64,000 bases of DNA from Paracoccus sp. JM45 (GTDB lineage Bacteria > Pseudomonadota > Alphaproteobacteria > Rhodobacterales > Rhodobacteraceae). The translations under genes and the position numbers were made by a program. The stretch covers positions 62,001-126,000 of the forward strand of contig NZ_QQVY01000007.1 of the NCBI RefSeq assembly GCF_003590715.1, given 5' to 3'. The notes under the pieces were generated by a model. The model ran no database searches, was not told where the DNA came from, and saw nothing but the letters and a program-made list of their open reading frames with translations. Shown here piece by piece: positions 35,012 through 45,609 of this stretch; the first letter of the stretch is position 1, and every line of letters begins with the position of its first letter.

Positions 35012-35500
35012 ATGGGGCGCATGGATTTTCAGCTGAACGGTCAGCATCGTGAATTGACGATAGGCGATCGGGAAATCCTGCTTGACGTGCTGCGCGACCG
35101 TCTGGGGCTGAACGGCCCGAAATACGGCTGTGGATTGGGGCAATGTGGTGCCTGCACCGTTCTTGTCGACGGAGCGCCTGCGCGTGCTTGTGTCATGCGG
35201 GCTGCGCGTGTCGCAGGCCGCAATGTGACAACGCTGGAAGGGCTTGCCAATCGTGTGACAGGGCAGTTGCATCCCGTCCAGCAAGGCTTTCTGGACGGGC
35301 AGGGCGCGCAATGCGGCTATTGCCTGAACGGAATGGTGATGACAACTATCGCCCTGCTAGAGCGTCATCCCCACCCGACCGACAGCCAGATAACACTGGC
35401 GTTGCGCGATAATCTGTGCCGCTGCGGGACGCATCAGGAAATTGTCGTCTCGGTCCACCATGCCGCGCGCCGTATTGCCGAGGCCGCCGATGTCGAATGA
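35012..35500 (+). CDS. nicA: Nicotinate dehydrogenase small iron-sulfur subunit NicA
   Basis: 162 residues from the ATG at 35012 (GGGGG seven bases upstream); a GTG 11 codons earlier is also open. It is a two [2Fe-2S] subunit of the xanthine-dehydrogenase type. The plant-ferredoxin-like site uses C40, C45, C48 and C60 (KYGCGLGQCGACTV). The second site uses C101, C104, C136 and C138 (QCGYCLNG, NLCRCGTHQEI). With NicB it hydroxylates nicotinate to 6-hydroxynicotinate. The 3' end overlaps nicB by 11 bp. Confidence 0.95.
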   Translation: MGRMDFQLNGQHRELTIGDREILLDVLRDRLGLNGPKYGCGLGQCGACTVLVDGAPARACVMRAARVAGRNVTTLEGLANRVTGQLHPVQQGFLDGQGAQCGYCLNGMVMTTIALLERHPHPTDSQITLALRDNLCRCGTHQEIVVSVHHAARRIAEAADVE

Positions 35501-38500
35501 TCTTGCCCATGGCAGCCTGTCGATCTTTGATGATCGACCCGAAGGCCGCATTGTCTTTTTGCATCTTGATACGAATGGCATTGTCACTGTTCGCAATGGT
35601 CACGTCGATCTTGGAACAGGCGTCGAAACCGCCCTTGCCCAGATCGTGTCCGAGGAACTGGATATTGCGTTGGACAGGGTGTTTGTTGTTCTGGGCGATA
35701 CCGACAGCACCCCCGATCAAGGCCCGACCATTGCCTCGGAAACGATCCAGATCACCGCTGCGCCGCTTCGATCCGCGGCGGCTCAAGCACGGCTGGCGAT
35801 TTTAGGACTTGCCGAACGACGGTTCAATACGCCTGCCTGTGATCTGCTGTCCAAGGATGGCACGGTCTTCGGACCTGATGCGGCGTATGGCTATGGTGCA
35901 TTACTGGCAGACCATGAGCTTGTCATGCGGCTGGACCCCGAGGTGCCGGTAAAGGACCCTGCGCTATACCGTATTGTCGGACAGCCGGTAAGGCGTCGCG
36001 ATCTTCCAGCGAAGGTGACGGGCGACTTTATCTATATCCACGACCTGCGCCTTCCGGATATGCTGCATGGACATGTGATCCGTCCCCCTTATGCGGGGCG
36101 CGACAGCGGCGATTTTGTCGGACGCAGCCTGATATCCGTCGATAAAACCTCGGTCGCGCATATGGCGGGTCTGATCGCCATTGTGCAAGAGGGTGACTTT
36201 CTTGGGGTCGTGGCCGATGACGCGCGCCGCGCCACGGATATCGCAAATGCCCTGAAGGTGACGTGGCGGATGCCACCGGACTTGCCACCGTTGGATCACC
36301 GTCTGGAACAGACGATCCGCGACCAGCCCTCGACTCCGCGCGTTGTCGATGCAACCGGTGATTTCGAAAGTGCATTTGCAGAATGCGGTACACAGCTGTC
36401 GCGGACCTATCTTTGGCCATACCATCTGCACGGATCCATCGGGCCATCTTGCGGGGTTGCGGACTGGAATGGCGGTGCACCACTGGTATGGTCGGGAACA
36501 CAGAATCCGCATATGTTGCGGGCCGATCTGGCTGTCCTTTGCGGTCTGGATGCCGGTGAAATCGAGGTCAGGCGCCTGCAGGCGGCAGGGTGCTACGGCC
36601 GCAACTGCGCCGATGACGTTTGTGGGGATGCGCTGCTCATGTCGCGGGCTACGGGGCGACCGGTACGTGTCCAGCTGACACGCGAACAGGAAAACCTGTG
36701 GGAACCCAAAGGCGCTGCCCAGTTGATGCAGGTGCAGGGGGGGATCGGACAGGACGGCGATCTTGGTGCCTATGCGATCGACAGCTGGTATCCGTCAAAT
36801 CGCGGGCCGAATCTGGCGTTGTTGTTGACGGGCCGCATTTCCCCTGAACCGCATCACGCGATGATGGGGGACCGGACAATCGTGCCGCCCTATCGCGTTC
36901 CGCACAAACGTATCATCTGTCATGATCTGGCACCGATCGTGCGGGCGTCATGGATGCGGGGTGTATCGGCGCTGCCGAATACATTTGCCCATGAAAGCTT
37001 TATGGATGAACTGGCAAACGAGGCTGGCGAAGATCCTGTCGACTTTCGTTTGCGTCATCTGGATGACCCGCGTCAGGCGGATCTGATCCGTCGCACGGCA
37101 CAGGCGGCGGACTGGAATACGCATGCCGGACCAAGGTTCAAAAAGCAGGGGCGGATGGCTTATGGTCAAGGCTTCGCCTATGCCACCTATGTCCATGGTG
37201 CGTTTCCCGGGACGGCAGCCGCATCGGCGGCATGGGTCTGTGATGTGGCTGTCGATACCGAAACGGGTGAGGTTACCCTGACCCGCGTTTTCGTCGGGCA
37301 GGATCAGGGATTGGTGATCAACCCCGATGGTGTTCGCGCCCAGATCCACGGCAACGTCATGCAGACCACAAGCCGCGTCCTGTCCGAGGAAGTGACATTC
37401 GACGCCATCGCCCCGACGCCGAAAAGCTGGGCCAACTACCCTATCCAGAGCTTTGACCGGTTACCCCAGATCCAGACCTTGCTGATCGAGCGTCCCGGCG
37501 ATCCAGCCCTTGGCGTCGGGGAAAGCGCCGCCGTTCCGGCAGCCGCAGCCATTGCAAATGCTATATTTGACGCCACAGGTATCCGCCTGCGAGAGGCGCC
37601 CTTCACGCCCGAAAAATTGCGCGCGGCGCTTGTCGGGCAAGGACAGGGACCAACATCTTTACCGGCGCCCAAAGTGACGTCCCGTCGGCGCCGGATCTGG
37701 GCTGCGCTGGCATCTATCGGTAGTGCATTGACTTTCGGTGCGCTGGCCTTGCCGATCCATTCCGCCATCCCTGTTAGCCGCGCACCCCTGGCCGCACAAT
37801 TCACCGCCGAAACCTTGACGCGGGGCGCGCAGGTCTTTGCGACAGGCAATTGCGCGGGTTGTCATACTGCACCTGACGGCGTGCCCAATGCGGGCGGATT
37901 GGAAATGCAGACGCCTTTTGGCACCGTGGCAACCACCAATCTGACGCCCGATCCGGAAACCGGCCTTGGCCTTTGGTCATTTTCCGCGTTCGAACGGGCG
38001 ATGCGGCACGGGATCAGCCGCGACGGGTCTAATCTCTATCCGGTCTTCCCTTATACATCATTCGCAAGAATTGACGATGGGGACATGCAGGCGCTTTACG
38101 CCTATCTGCAGACCTTGCCACCGGTGCGTTCGGCGCCCGCAGGGGCGTCGATGTTAGCACCGTTGAACCTTCGTCCGGTGAACGCGGCATGGAATCTGAT
38201 GTTCCACGATCCGGCGCCCTTGCCCGTCGACCCGGCGAAAAGCGACCTGTGGAACCGTGGGCAATATCTGGTCGATGGCGCGGGCCATTGCAGCGCATGT
38301 CATACGCCTCGCAACGCATTGGGTGCAGAACAGGCGAAACGGGCCCTGACCGGCGCAATGGTAGGCGAGGCATGGGCGCCTGCGCTGACTGGTCCGGATG
38401 CTGATGCGCGCGGTTGGGATGAAGACAGCCTGTTCGTCTATCTTCGACAGGGATATGCGCCGGATATTGCCGCGGCACATGGAAAAATGGCGCAGGTGGT

Positions 38501-38897
38501 CGACAGCCTCAGGTCGGTGCCGGACAGCGATATTCGTGCCATGGCGACATATATCGCGTCCGGTATCACCCCGACGCCGGTAATACGATCCAAGGCAATG
38601 CCACAACCGGGACCCGCGTCGCGGATCTATCAGTCCACTTGTGCCGGATGTCATACGCCGGGCCTGCCCGGTGCAGAAACCGCCGCCCGCATTCCATTGA
38701 CCATGTCGGCTGCAATACGTGCGCCGCAATCCGACGCGCTATTATCCGTTATCCGGAACGGGGTCGAGGCACCCTTGACCCTGCCGTTGCGCGATATGCC
38801 TGCCTTTGACGATCAGTTGAGCAGCGAACAGATGGATGCATTGGCCAATTATCTGCGGGAACGTTTTGCGCCTGATCTTCCGGCATGGGGGCGATAG
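35490..38897 (+). CDS. nicB: Nicotinate dehydrogenase large subunit NicB: molybdopterin domain fused to three cytochrome c domains
   Basis: 1135 residues from the ATG at 35490. Residues 1 to about 725 are a xanthine-dehydrogenase-type molybdopterin-binding domain (VDLGTGVETALAQIV, DQGPTIASETIQ, WMRGVSALPNTFAHESFMDELA, GVGESAAVPAAAAIANA). A short hydrophobic stretch (about 735-755) leads to three c-type haem motifs at C788-C791-H792, C934-C937-H938 and C1051-C1054-H1055. This is the NicB design of P. putida (1187 residues), which passes electrons to the respiratory chain rather than NAD. The cytochrome domains would need to face the periplasm. Confidence 0.95.
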   Translation: MSNDLAHGSLSIFDDRPEGRIVFLHLDTNGIVTVRNGHVDLGTGVETALAQIVSEELDIALDRVFVVLGDTDSTPDQGPTIASETIQITAAPLRSAAAQARLAILGLAERRFNTPACDLLSKDGTVFGPDAAYGYGALLADHELVMRLDPEVPVKDPALYRIVGQPVRRRDLPAKVTGDFIYIHDLRLPDMLHGHVIRPPYAGRDSGDFVGRSLISVDKTSVAHMAGLIAIVQEGDFLGVVADDARRATDIANALKVTWRMPPDLPPLDHRLEQTIRDQPSTPRVVDATGDFESAFAECGTQLSRTYLWPYHLHGSIGPSCGVADWNGGAPLVWSGTQNPHMLRADLAVLCGLDAGEIEVRRLQAAGCYGRNCADDVCGDALLMSRATGRPVRVQLTREQENLWEPKGAAQLMQVQGGIGQDGDLGAYAIDSWYPSNRGPNLALLLTGRISPEPHHAMMGDRTIVPPYRVPHKRIICHDLAPIVRASWMRGVSALPNTFAHESFMDELANEAGEDPVDFRLRHLDDPRQADLIRRTAQAADWNTHAGPRFKKQGRMAYGQGFAYATYVHGAFPGTAAASAAWVCDVAVDTETGEVTLTRVFVGQDQGLVINPDGVRAQIHGNVMQTTSRVLSEEVTFDAIAPTPKSWANYPIQSFDRLPQIQTLLIERPGDPALGVGESAAVPAAAAIANAIFDATGIRLREAPFTPEKLRAALVGQGQGPTSLPAPKVTSRRRRIWAALASIGSALTFGALALPIHSAIPVSRAPLAAQFTAETLTRGAQVFATGNCAGCHTAPDGVPNAGGLEMQTPFGTVATTNLTPDPETGLGLWSFSAFERAMRHGISRDGSNLYPVFPYTSFARIDDGDMQALYAYLQTLPPVRSAPAGASMLAPLNLRPVNAAWNLMFHDPAPLPVDPAKSDLWNRGQYLVDGAGHCSACHTPRNALGAEQAKRALTGAMVGEAWAPALTGPDADARGWDEDSLFVYLRQGYAPDIAAAHGKMAQVVDSLRSVPDSDIRAMATYIASGITPTPVIRSKAMPQPGPASRIYQSTCAGCHTPGLPGAETAARIPLTMSAAIRAPQSDALLSVIRNGVEAPLTLPLRDMPAFDDQLSSEQMDALANYLRERFAPDLPAWGR

Positions 38898-40164
<1,267 letters not shown>

Positions 40165-40270
40165 GCATCCGGAATGCCCGTGATCTGCGCGTTTGCGCGC
40201 TGATCCAACCATAGTAACGAGACGGTCCGGATCACCGAGAACGTCCATATTCCTTCAGAGAGGACCCTAC

Positions 40271-40456
40271 ATGTCTCGTAGCTTGTCTTTCAAACTTGTC
40301 GCCATCGTTATTCTGGCATGCTATCTGGTGCCTTATGCACTGATCGGTCAGGTCGCGGCATGGTACGGCAGTTTTCTGTTCTGGTGCCTTGCCGGCGTTG
40401 CAGTCATCATCCTGAACATCACCGCAACTGCCGGCTTTACGGAGGATGCGGAATGA
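40271..40456 (+). CDS. Small two-helix membrane protein, putative symporter partner subunit
   Basis: 61 residues with two hydrophobic helices (about 7-28 and 33-53) and an acidic tail GFTEDAE. The stop overlaps the downstream symporter ATG (ATGA). Small membrane proteins of this kind (for example YhdT beside PanF) are encoded directly before some sodium/solute symporters. The sequence alone gives no more specific name. Confidence 0.75.
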   Translation: MSRSLSFKLVAIVILACYLVPYALIGQVAAWYGSFLFWCLAGVAVIILNITATAGFTEDAE

Positions 40457-41934
40457 CGACCTCACTCGTTGTTGCGGGCATTGCGATCTATGTCGTCTTG
40501 TCGCTGCTTGTTGCCTGGCTTTCCAGATCGGGACCAAGCACATCAATGTCCGGCTATTTCCTTGGCGACAGGGGTATGGGTGGTATTGTTTCGGCACTCA
40601 GTTATTCGGCGACGACCTATTCCGCGTTCATGATGGTCGGTCTGGCCGGTTTGACTTATCGTGGCGGCGTCGGGGCGCTTGGTTTCGAAATCGTCTATTT
40701 TGCAGGTGTGTCACTTGTCGCGATTTTCGGACCAAGGTTCTGGCGCGCGGGAAAAAAGCACGGTTTTGTCACCCCGTACGAGATGCTAGGCGTGCGTTAC
40801 GGCAGCAAATGGGTGGCCGTTCTGGCGGGATTGACCAGCCTAGTGTTTCTTATCCCCTATTCGGCGGTCCAGCTGTCGGGTGTGGGATATCTTCTGTCCG
40901 GCATGACGAATGGCCAGATCAGTTTTGGTACAGGCATCATTGTTGCCACGGCCCTTGCGATTGTCTTTTCCTATATTGCGGGCATCCGTTCGGTAATGTG
41001 GACCGACAGCCTTCAGGCATTGGTGATGATCATCGCATCGGTTGCGGTCTGTGTTCTGGTCGTTTCGGAACTGGGCGGATTTTTCACCATGTTCGACCAG
41101 ATCGCCGAGGCGTCCCCTGCAATGCTTCAGGTGCCCGGACCGGGGCTGTTCAGCTTCAAGACATTCCTTGGACTGACGCTTCCGTGGTTCTTCTTCGCAA
41201 TCTCGAACCCGCAGGTCAGTCAGCGGTTGTTCATGCCAGCGTCGCTTCCGGCGCTGCGCCAGATGCTGATTATCTTTCTGGGCTTCGGGCTGGTTTATAC
41301 GATCGTATCGGTCATCTGGGGCTTTTCGGCCTTCCTGATCTTCCCCGCGCTCGAACGTCCCGATCTAGCGACCTCGATGTTGCTGTCGTCAGATTATGTG
41401 CCGCCCGTCCTTGGCGTGGTCGTCATGGTTGGCATTATGGCGGCGGCGGTTTCGACCATCGACTCGATCCTGTTGACGCTGTCGTCAATATTTTCGCGCG
41501 ATGTCTATGGCAATCTGGCGGGCAAGCATGATGACCAGCAGCAGCTGAAGATCGGCAAATTGGTCATTCCGGCGATTTCAGTTCTTGCACTGGGCTTCGC
41601 CGCGATGGAGTTCAGCATGATCGCGATTTTGTCCGTTGCCACATCGGTTGGACTTGTGGTGATTGTCCCGTCGACCATCGGTGCCTTCTTCTGGTCGCGC
41701 AGTACGGCGGCGGGAGCGCTGGCCTCGATCGCAGGTGGCGTGGTTTTTGTAACGACGATGTATATGACCGGCAACCAGTTGATGGGTCTGAACGCAGGCG
41801 TACTTGGGTTTCCTGTCGCGGCTTTGATCTTTATCGGTGTCAGCTTGATCACGCGGCCGTCGCCAGCACAGGTCACCGACGGCTTTATCAAGGTGCAGCC
41901 CGCGCCTGTGACCGTTTCGACGGCCACAGCCTGA
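40453..41934 (+). CDS. Sodium:solute symporter family (SSS) transporter in the nic cluster
   Basis: 493 residues with about 13 membrane helices. SSS features: YFLGDRGMGGIVSALSYSATTYSAFMMVGLAG near the N-terminus, GFVTPYEMLGVRYGS, and the A-A-x-x-S-T-I-D-S segment MAAAVSTIDSILLTLSSIFSRDVYG. It follows nicC in the same direction and ends at a terminator, so it is probably part of the nic regulon. Nicotinate or 6-hydroxynicotinate is the inferred substrate; P. putida uses an unrelated MFS carrier, NicT. Confidence 0.88.
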   Translation: MTTSLVVAGIAIYVVLSLLVAWLSRSGPSTSMSGYFLGDRGMGGIVSALSYSATTYSAFMMVGLAGLTYRGGVGALGFEIVYFAGVSLVAIFGPRFWRAGKKHGFVTPYEMLGVRYGSKWVAVLAGLTSLVFLIPYSAVQLSGVGYLLSGMTNGQISFGTGIIVATALAIVFSYIAGIRSVMWTDSLQALVMIIASVAVCVLVVSELGGFFTMFDQIAEASPAMLQVPGPGLFSFKTFLGLTLPWFFFAISNPQVSQRLFMPASLPALRQMLIIFLGFGLVYTIVSVIWGFSAFLIFPALERPDLATSMLLSSDYVPPVLGVVVMVGIMAAAVSTIDSILLTLSSIFSRDVYGNLAGKHDDQQQLKIGKLVIPAISVLALGFAAMEFSMIAILSVATSVGLVVIVPSTIGAFFWSRSTAAGALASIAGGVVFVTTMYMTGNQLMGLNAGVLGFPVAALIFIGVSLITRPSPAQVTDGFIKVQPAPVTVSTATA

Positions 41935-41950
41935 TTGGCACACAGAATAC

Positions 41951-41986
41951 AAAGCAGGGCTTCGTTATTACAAGGCCCCGCTTTTT
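41951..41986 (+). terminator. Rho-independent terminator after the nic symporter
   Basis: AAAGC-A-GGGC (41951-41960) pairs with GCCC-C-GCTTT (41975-41984) with one A/C mismatch, followed by further T residues. It lies 17 bp after the symporter stop and before the convergent peptidase gene. Confidence 0.75.
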
Positions 41987-42015
41987 ACGTTTCGTCCGCA
42001 ATGGACATTGCACCA

Positions 42016-42948
42016 TCAGGCGTCCCGAAAGATATCCGTCTGGAAATCACCATCCTGCGTCACAGTTCCGCGATACATGCCTTCACTGTTGAACGGCCGG
42101 GACAGGTTGCCTTGTGCATCAACGGCAATTAACCCCCCTGACCCGTCATTCTGGGCCAGATCCTGCATCACCACATGCTTTGCGGCTTGATCCAGCGATT
42201 GGCCACCATGGCGCATTCGGGCGGCAATTTCTGCCGCAGCGGTAAAGCGGATGAACACCTCGCCATGGCCGGTGCCAGACACGGCACAGGTGGCATTATC
42301 GGCATAGGTGCCAGCCCCGATTACGGGCGTATCGCCCACCCGACCTGGGGCCTTGGCCGTCATTCCACCGGTCGAGGTGGCGGCAGCCAGATTGCCCTGC
42401 ATGTCACATGCAACTGCGCCGACCGTACCGTGGCGCCGCGCAGGGTCGCTATCCTCTATCCCGTCGCGGCGCATTTTCAACGTCGATTGCAATGCGTCCC
42501 AACGTGCCTGAGTGAAGAAATAGCCCGCATCCTCGAATGGGACGCCAGCATCGCGGGCGACTTTCAGCGCGTTGGGGCCGATCAGCATTACATGGTCGGT
42601 GTGTTCCATGACGGCACGTGCGGCCATGACCGGATTGCGCGGGCCAAGAATGCCCGCGACTGCCCCTGCCATACGAGTCGCACCATCCATCACGGCGGCA
42701 TCCATTTCCTGCACCCCGTCCGAGGTGAAAACCGCACCACGACCTGCATTGAACAACGGTTCGTCTTCCAGCACACAGACCGCCGCGGTTACAGCGTCCA
42801 TGGCGCTGCCATGATCGGCAAGAACCGCGTGGCCCGCCTGCAATGCGCGCTTCAGGCCGTTGTGATAGGCTGCCTCGGCCTGTGGTGTCAGATTGGCGCG
42901 ACGGATGGTTCCTGCGCCACCGTGGACGGCCAGCGAAAATCGGGTCAT
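42016..42948 (-). CDS. iaaA: Isoaspartyl peptidase / L-asparaginase (plant-type, Ntn hydrolase)
   Basis: 310 residues from the ATG at 42948, which overlaps the upstream stop (ATGA). The precursor is cleaved before Thr175 (RRHGTVGAVACD), which becomes the N-terminal nucleophile of the beta chain. VHGGAGTIRR at the N-terminus, NAGRGAVFT and later GTGHGEVFIR are family landmarks. It hydrolyses beta-aspartyl dipeptides and asparagine in the cytoplasm. It is last in a six-gene operon of amide- and imide-acting families. Confidence 0.93.
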   Translation of the reverse strand: MTRFSLAVHGGAGTIRRANLTPQAEAAYHNGLKRALQAGHAVLADHGSAMDAVTAAVCVLEDEPLFNAGRGAVFTSDGVQEMDAAVMDGATRMAGAVAGILGPRNPVMAARAVMEHTDHVMLIGPNALKVARDAGVPFEDAGYFFTQARWDALQSTLKMRRDGIEDSDPARRHGTVGAVACDMQGNLAAATSTGGMTAKAPGRVGDTPVIGAGTYADNATCAVSGTGHGEVFIRFTAAAEIAARMRHGGQSLDQAAKHVVMQDLAQNDGSGGLIAVDAQGNLSRPFNSEGMYRGTVTQDGDFQTDIFRDA

Positions 42949-43847
42949 CGTGTTTCCTTTTGCATCAATCCAGCCTGTCCGGCGCAATAGCGCGCAATCT
43001 CGGCATGGGTGGCGATCCAGCAATCGCCTTTATCCATGATACGTTCAATCAGCTGTTCCAAAATGAAAATACGGCTGCGGTATCCTGTGACGTGCGGGTG
43101 CATGGTCAGCAAGAACAAGCCGTTTTCGGCATAGGCACCTTCGAATTCGCGCAGAAAAATGTCCAAGACATCCGCAGGCGGGGTATAGGGCCGTTGCGCG
43201 CCAAAGCGGTTCATCATGAAATAGACAGCGTCGTCGCGGATCCATTCGACCGGCAGTTCGACGATGCCAGTGGGATGACCATCCTGCAGAATTTCATAGG
43301 GATCATCGTCGGAAAAGAGCGAGCTGTCATAGATCAGCCCCATCTCGCGGGCGATGGTCAGGGTGTTCGGGCTGTAATCCCATGACGGTGTCCGCATGCC
43401 GACAGGGCGCTGCCCGCTGACCTTTTCCAGCGTATCGGCGGCCCGCAACATCAGATCCCGTTCGGTTGTGCCATCAAGCGTGGTATTCAGTTCGTGTATC
43501 CAGCCATGCAGGCCGATCTCATGCCCGTCATCCGCCAGTTCCCGCTGTTCCTCGGGATGCAGCAGCGCGGAAACTGCGGGCACGAAAAAGCTGGCTTTGA
43601 CATCATGCCGGTGCAGAACCTTGCGGATACGCGGGACGCCGCGCCTTGCACCGAATTCGCCCCAGCTTAGGCGTGCGACGGAATTGCCGCCATCGCGCAA
43701 TTCATTGGTTTCGTGGTCGCTGTCAAACGACAGGGCGACCGCACAACGCGCGCCATTCGGCCACCGTGCGGGCAACAGATTGCGGCCTGCGCGTACAGCC
43801 CCGACCTTGCTGCGCCATATGTCTTCTGTCCATTGGAAGGGTTCCAT
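42945..43847 (-). CDS. Polysaccharide-deacetylase-family hydrolase (cyclic imidase/allantoinase-like)
   Basis: 300 residues from the ATG at 43847 (TAATG overlap with the SDR gene). NodB-type metal-hydrolase core: VALSFDSDHETN, then IGLHGWIHELN and RTPSWDYSPNT, late LTMHPHVTG. No signal peptide, so it acts in the cytoplasm. Members of this kind hydrolyse cyclic ureides or imides (PuuE allantoinase, cyclic imidases) rather than polysaccharide. The neighbours also act on C-N bonds, which favours a small-molecule ring-opening role. Substrate unknown. Confidence 0.85.
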   Translation of the reverse strand: MEPFQWTEDIWRSKVGAVRAGRNLLPARWPNGARCAVALSFDSDHETNELRDGGNSVARLSWGEFGARRGVPRIRKVLHRHDVKASFFVPAVSALLHPEEQRELADDGHEIGLHGWIHELNTTLDGTTERDLMLRAADTLEKVSGQRPVGMRTPSWDYSPNTLTIAREMGLIYDSSLFSDDDPYEILQDGHPTGIVELPVEWIRDDAVYFMMNRFGAQRPYTPPADVLDIFLREFEGAYAENGLFLLTMHPHVTGYRSRIFILEQLIERIMDKGDCWIATHAEIARYCAGQAGLMQKETR

Positions 43848-44602
43848 TAGCCATGTCCTCCGTCGACCTGCAGAATTTGTCCGGTGATCCAATCCGCCTG
43901 CTGCGAACACAGGAATGCCACGGCATTGGCGATGTCACTGGCCTGTCCAAGGCGGTGCAGGTGGATATTCTGAAGAATGCTTTCCTGACGCGCGGGTCCA
44001 AAGGCCTTCCACTGACGCTCGGTCGAGGGGTTGGACAGGATAAAGCCCGGTGCAACGGAATTGACGGTGATACCTGACGGCCCAAGTTCCAGCGCCAGCT
44101 GTTTGGTCAGCCCGACCAATGCATGCTTTGCCGCCGTATAGGCCTGAATGCCGGTCAGGCTGGGCTTCAGACCCGCGCCCGATGATATGGTCACGATCCG
44201 GCCCGCGCCATTGGACTTCATTGCGGGGGCAAAAGCCTGTGCACACCACATGACGGCATCGACGTTGGCCGCAAAGATAGCCTGCCAGTCGGTCGCATTG
44301 ATCTGTTCAAGCGGCTGCCCGACCTGCCCGCGTACGCCACCAGCCGCAGTAATAAGCCCGTCCACGCGCCCGTGGCGTTCCAGCACCGTCGCGCATAGGT
44401 CCGATGCGCCAACCTGCTGCCCAAGATCGCCGGCATGGCAAGTGACACCGTCCAGACCGGCCAAAGGGGCAAGGCCGGTGTCATCGATATCCATCGCCGC
44501 GATTGTTGCGCCACTGTCCGAAAGCCTTTTGACAATCGCTGCGCCAATACCTTGCGCGGCACCAGTGACGGCGAAGACCTGTCCTGCCAAAGTTAGCTGC
44601 AT
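43847..44602 (-). CDS. Short-chain dehydrogenase/reductase (SDR)
   Basis: 251 residues. Cofactor motif TGAAQGIG (about 14-21), DIDDTG after strand beta-2 (NAD preference likely), ITAAGGVRG, catalytic Ser in ISSGAG and Tyr-x-x-x-Lys in AYTAAK. C-terminal WITGQILQVDGGHG is classical SDR. It overlaps the reductase-like gene upstream by 10 bp and the deacetylase-like gene by 1 bp. Substrate is not deducible. Confidence 0.9.
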   Translation of the reverse strand: MQLTLAGQVFAVTGAAQGIGAAIVKRLSDSGATIAAMDIDDTGLAPLAGLDGVTCHAGDLGQQVGASDLCATVLERHGRVDGLITAAGGVRGQVGQPLEQINATDWQAIFAANVDAVMWCAQAFAPAMKSNGAGRIVTISSGAGLKPSLTGIQAYTAAKHALVGLTKQLALELGPSGITVNSVAPGFILSNPSTERQWKAFGPARQESILQNIHLHRLGQASDIANAVAFLCSQQADWITGQILQVDGGHG

Positions 44603-45609
44603 GCCGCCACCATCAGGTCCAGAAGGGCAAATGACTGCGGCTTCCTGCCATCCTCGATATCATGGATCAGCGCGGTCAGCTGCGCCAATGCGGGTGTCGG
44701 AATGCCGTGCTTATGGCCCATGTCGACCAGAACGCCGACTTGCGCGTCCACCTCGGTCTTGCGTTTGCGGATGGCAAGGTCGCGATAGATGCCCGAATGA
44801 GTCTTTGCCGTCTTGCGGTTATGGGCGACCATTGCATCAAGCGAGGCATTGATCGCGACCACATCATTGCGCAAAAAGGCATCCGGATCGAAACCGTTGA
44901 ACCCCAAGGGCGTCACATTTTCGACGGCCGAAAGGCACATCACCTCGTGGCCAAGGGCGGCATAGGCGGGGCGATACATGATCGGGTCCATGGCATCGGA
45001 CATGGATTCCGGCGTTAGCGCAGTGGCAAACAGCAGCGACCCATACCCCAGTTTGCCCCAAAGATAGCCCCAGATATTGTCAGTGGCTACGGCATCGGGT
45101 TCGACCAGCGAAAACAATGCGTGCATATCGCGCACGCGGGGGCTCATGCTATTGTCCAATTCACCAATCGCGACGGCAGCGCGGTTGCCGTAAAGGATGC
45201 GGCCCGGTTCCAGCCAATCCGCCCCGAAGTTCACAAAACATCCGATCGTGCGATCCGCGCCGATTAGATCGGCAATAACGTATTCATTCAGGCCGTTCTG
45301 GGCGGATACGACAAAGCCGTCAGGTGCCAGATGGGGCGTCAGCATCTGCATCGCCTCAGCCGTATGATGGGCTTTGACAGCCAGGATCACACGACTAAAG
45401 CTGCCGGTCAGGGTGTCGGGGGTATCGGCGGGCAGGATTTGGGTAAATTCTTCGACCGGGCCTTCGATATGCAGGCCGGTTGTTCGCATCGCTTCGACAT
45501 GATCGGCGGCGATGTCGACCATATGCACGGCGTGTCCGGCCCGCGCAAAATAGGCCCCCAGAATGCCGCCGATCGCGCCGGATCCCCAGATCAGGATCGG
45601 GTCGTTCAT
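44593..45609 (-). CDS. Ketopantoate reductase-family (PanE/ApbA-like) oxidoreductase
   Basis: 338 residues from the ATG at 45609 (ATGA overlap with the creatininase-family stop). N-terminal Rossmann motif WGSGAIGGILGAYFARAGH, conserved AVKAHHT lysine, FVVSAQNGLNE, and a C-terminal helical domain with RKRKTEVDAQVGVLVDMGHKHGIPTPAL, all typical of 2-dehydropantoate 2-reductases. Its place in a catabolic-looking operon suggests a different 2-oxo or hydroxy acid substrate, so no symbol is assigned. Confidence 0.87.
   Translation of the reverse strand: MNDPILIWGSGAIGGILGAYFARAGHAVHMVDIAADHVEAMRTTGLHIEGPVEEFTQILPADTPDTLTGSFSRVILAVKAHHTAEAMQMLTPHLAPDGFVVSAQNGLNEYVIADLIGADRTIGCFVNFGADWLEPGRILYGNRAAVAIGELDNSMSPRVRDMHALFSLVEPDAVATDNIWGYLWGKLGYGSLLFATALTPESMSDAMDPIMYRPAYAALGHEVMCLSAVENVTPLGFNGFDPDAFLRNDVVAINASLDAMVAHNRKTAKTHSGIYRDLAIRKRKTEVDAQVGVLVDMGHKHGIPTPALAQLTALIHDIEDGRKPQSFALLDLMVAACS

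Noticed and set aside
40165-40270. Separate gene or terminator between nicC and the small membrane protein
   Set aside because: No stable hairpin with a T-run and no ORF with a ribosome-binding site; the gap is probably a leader or weak promoter.
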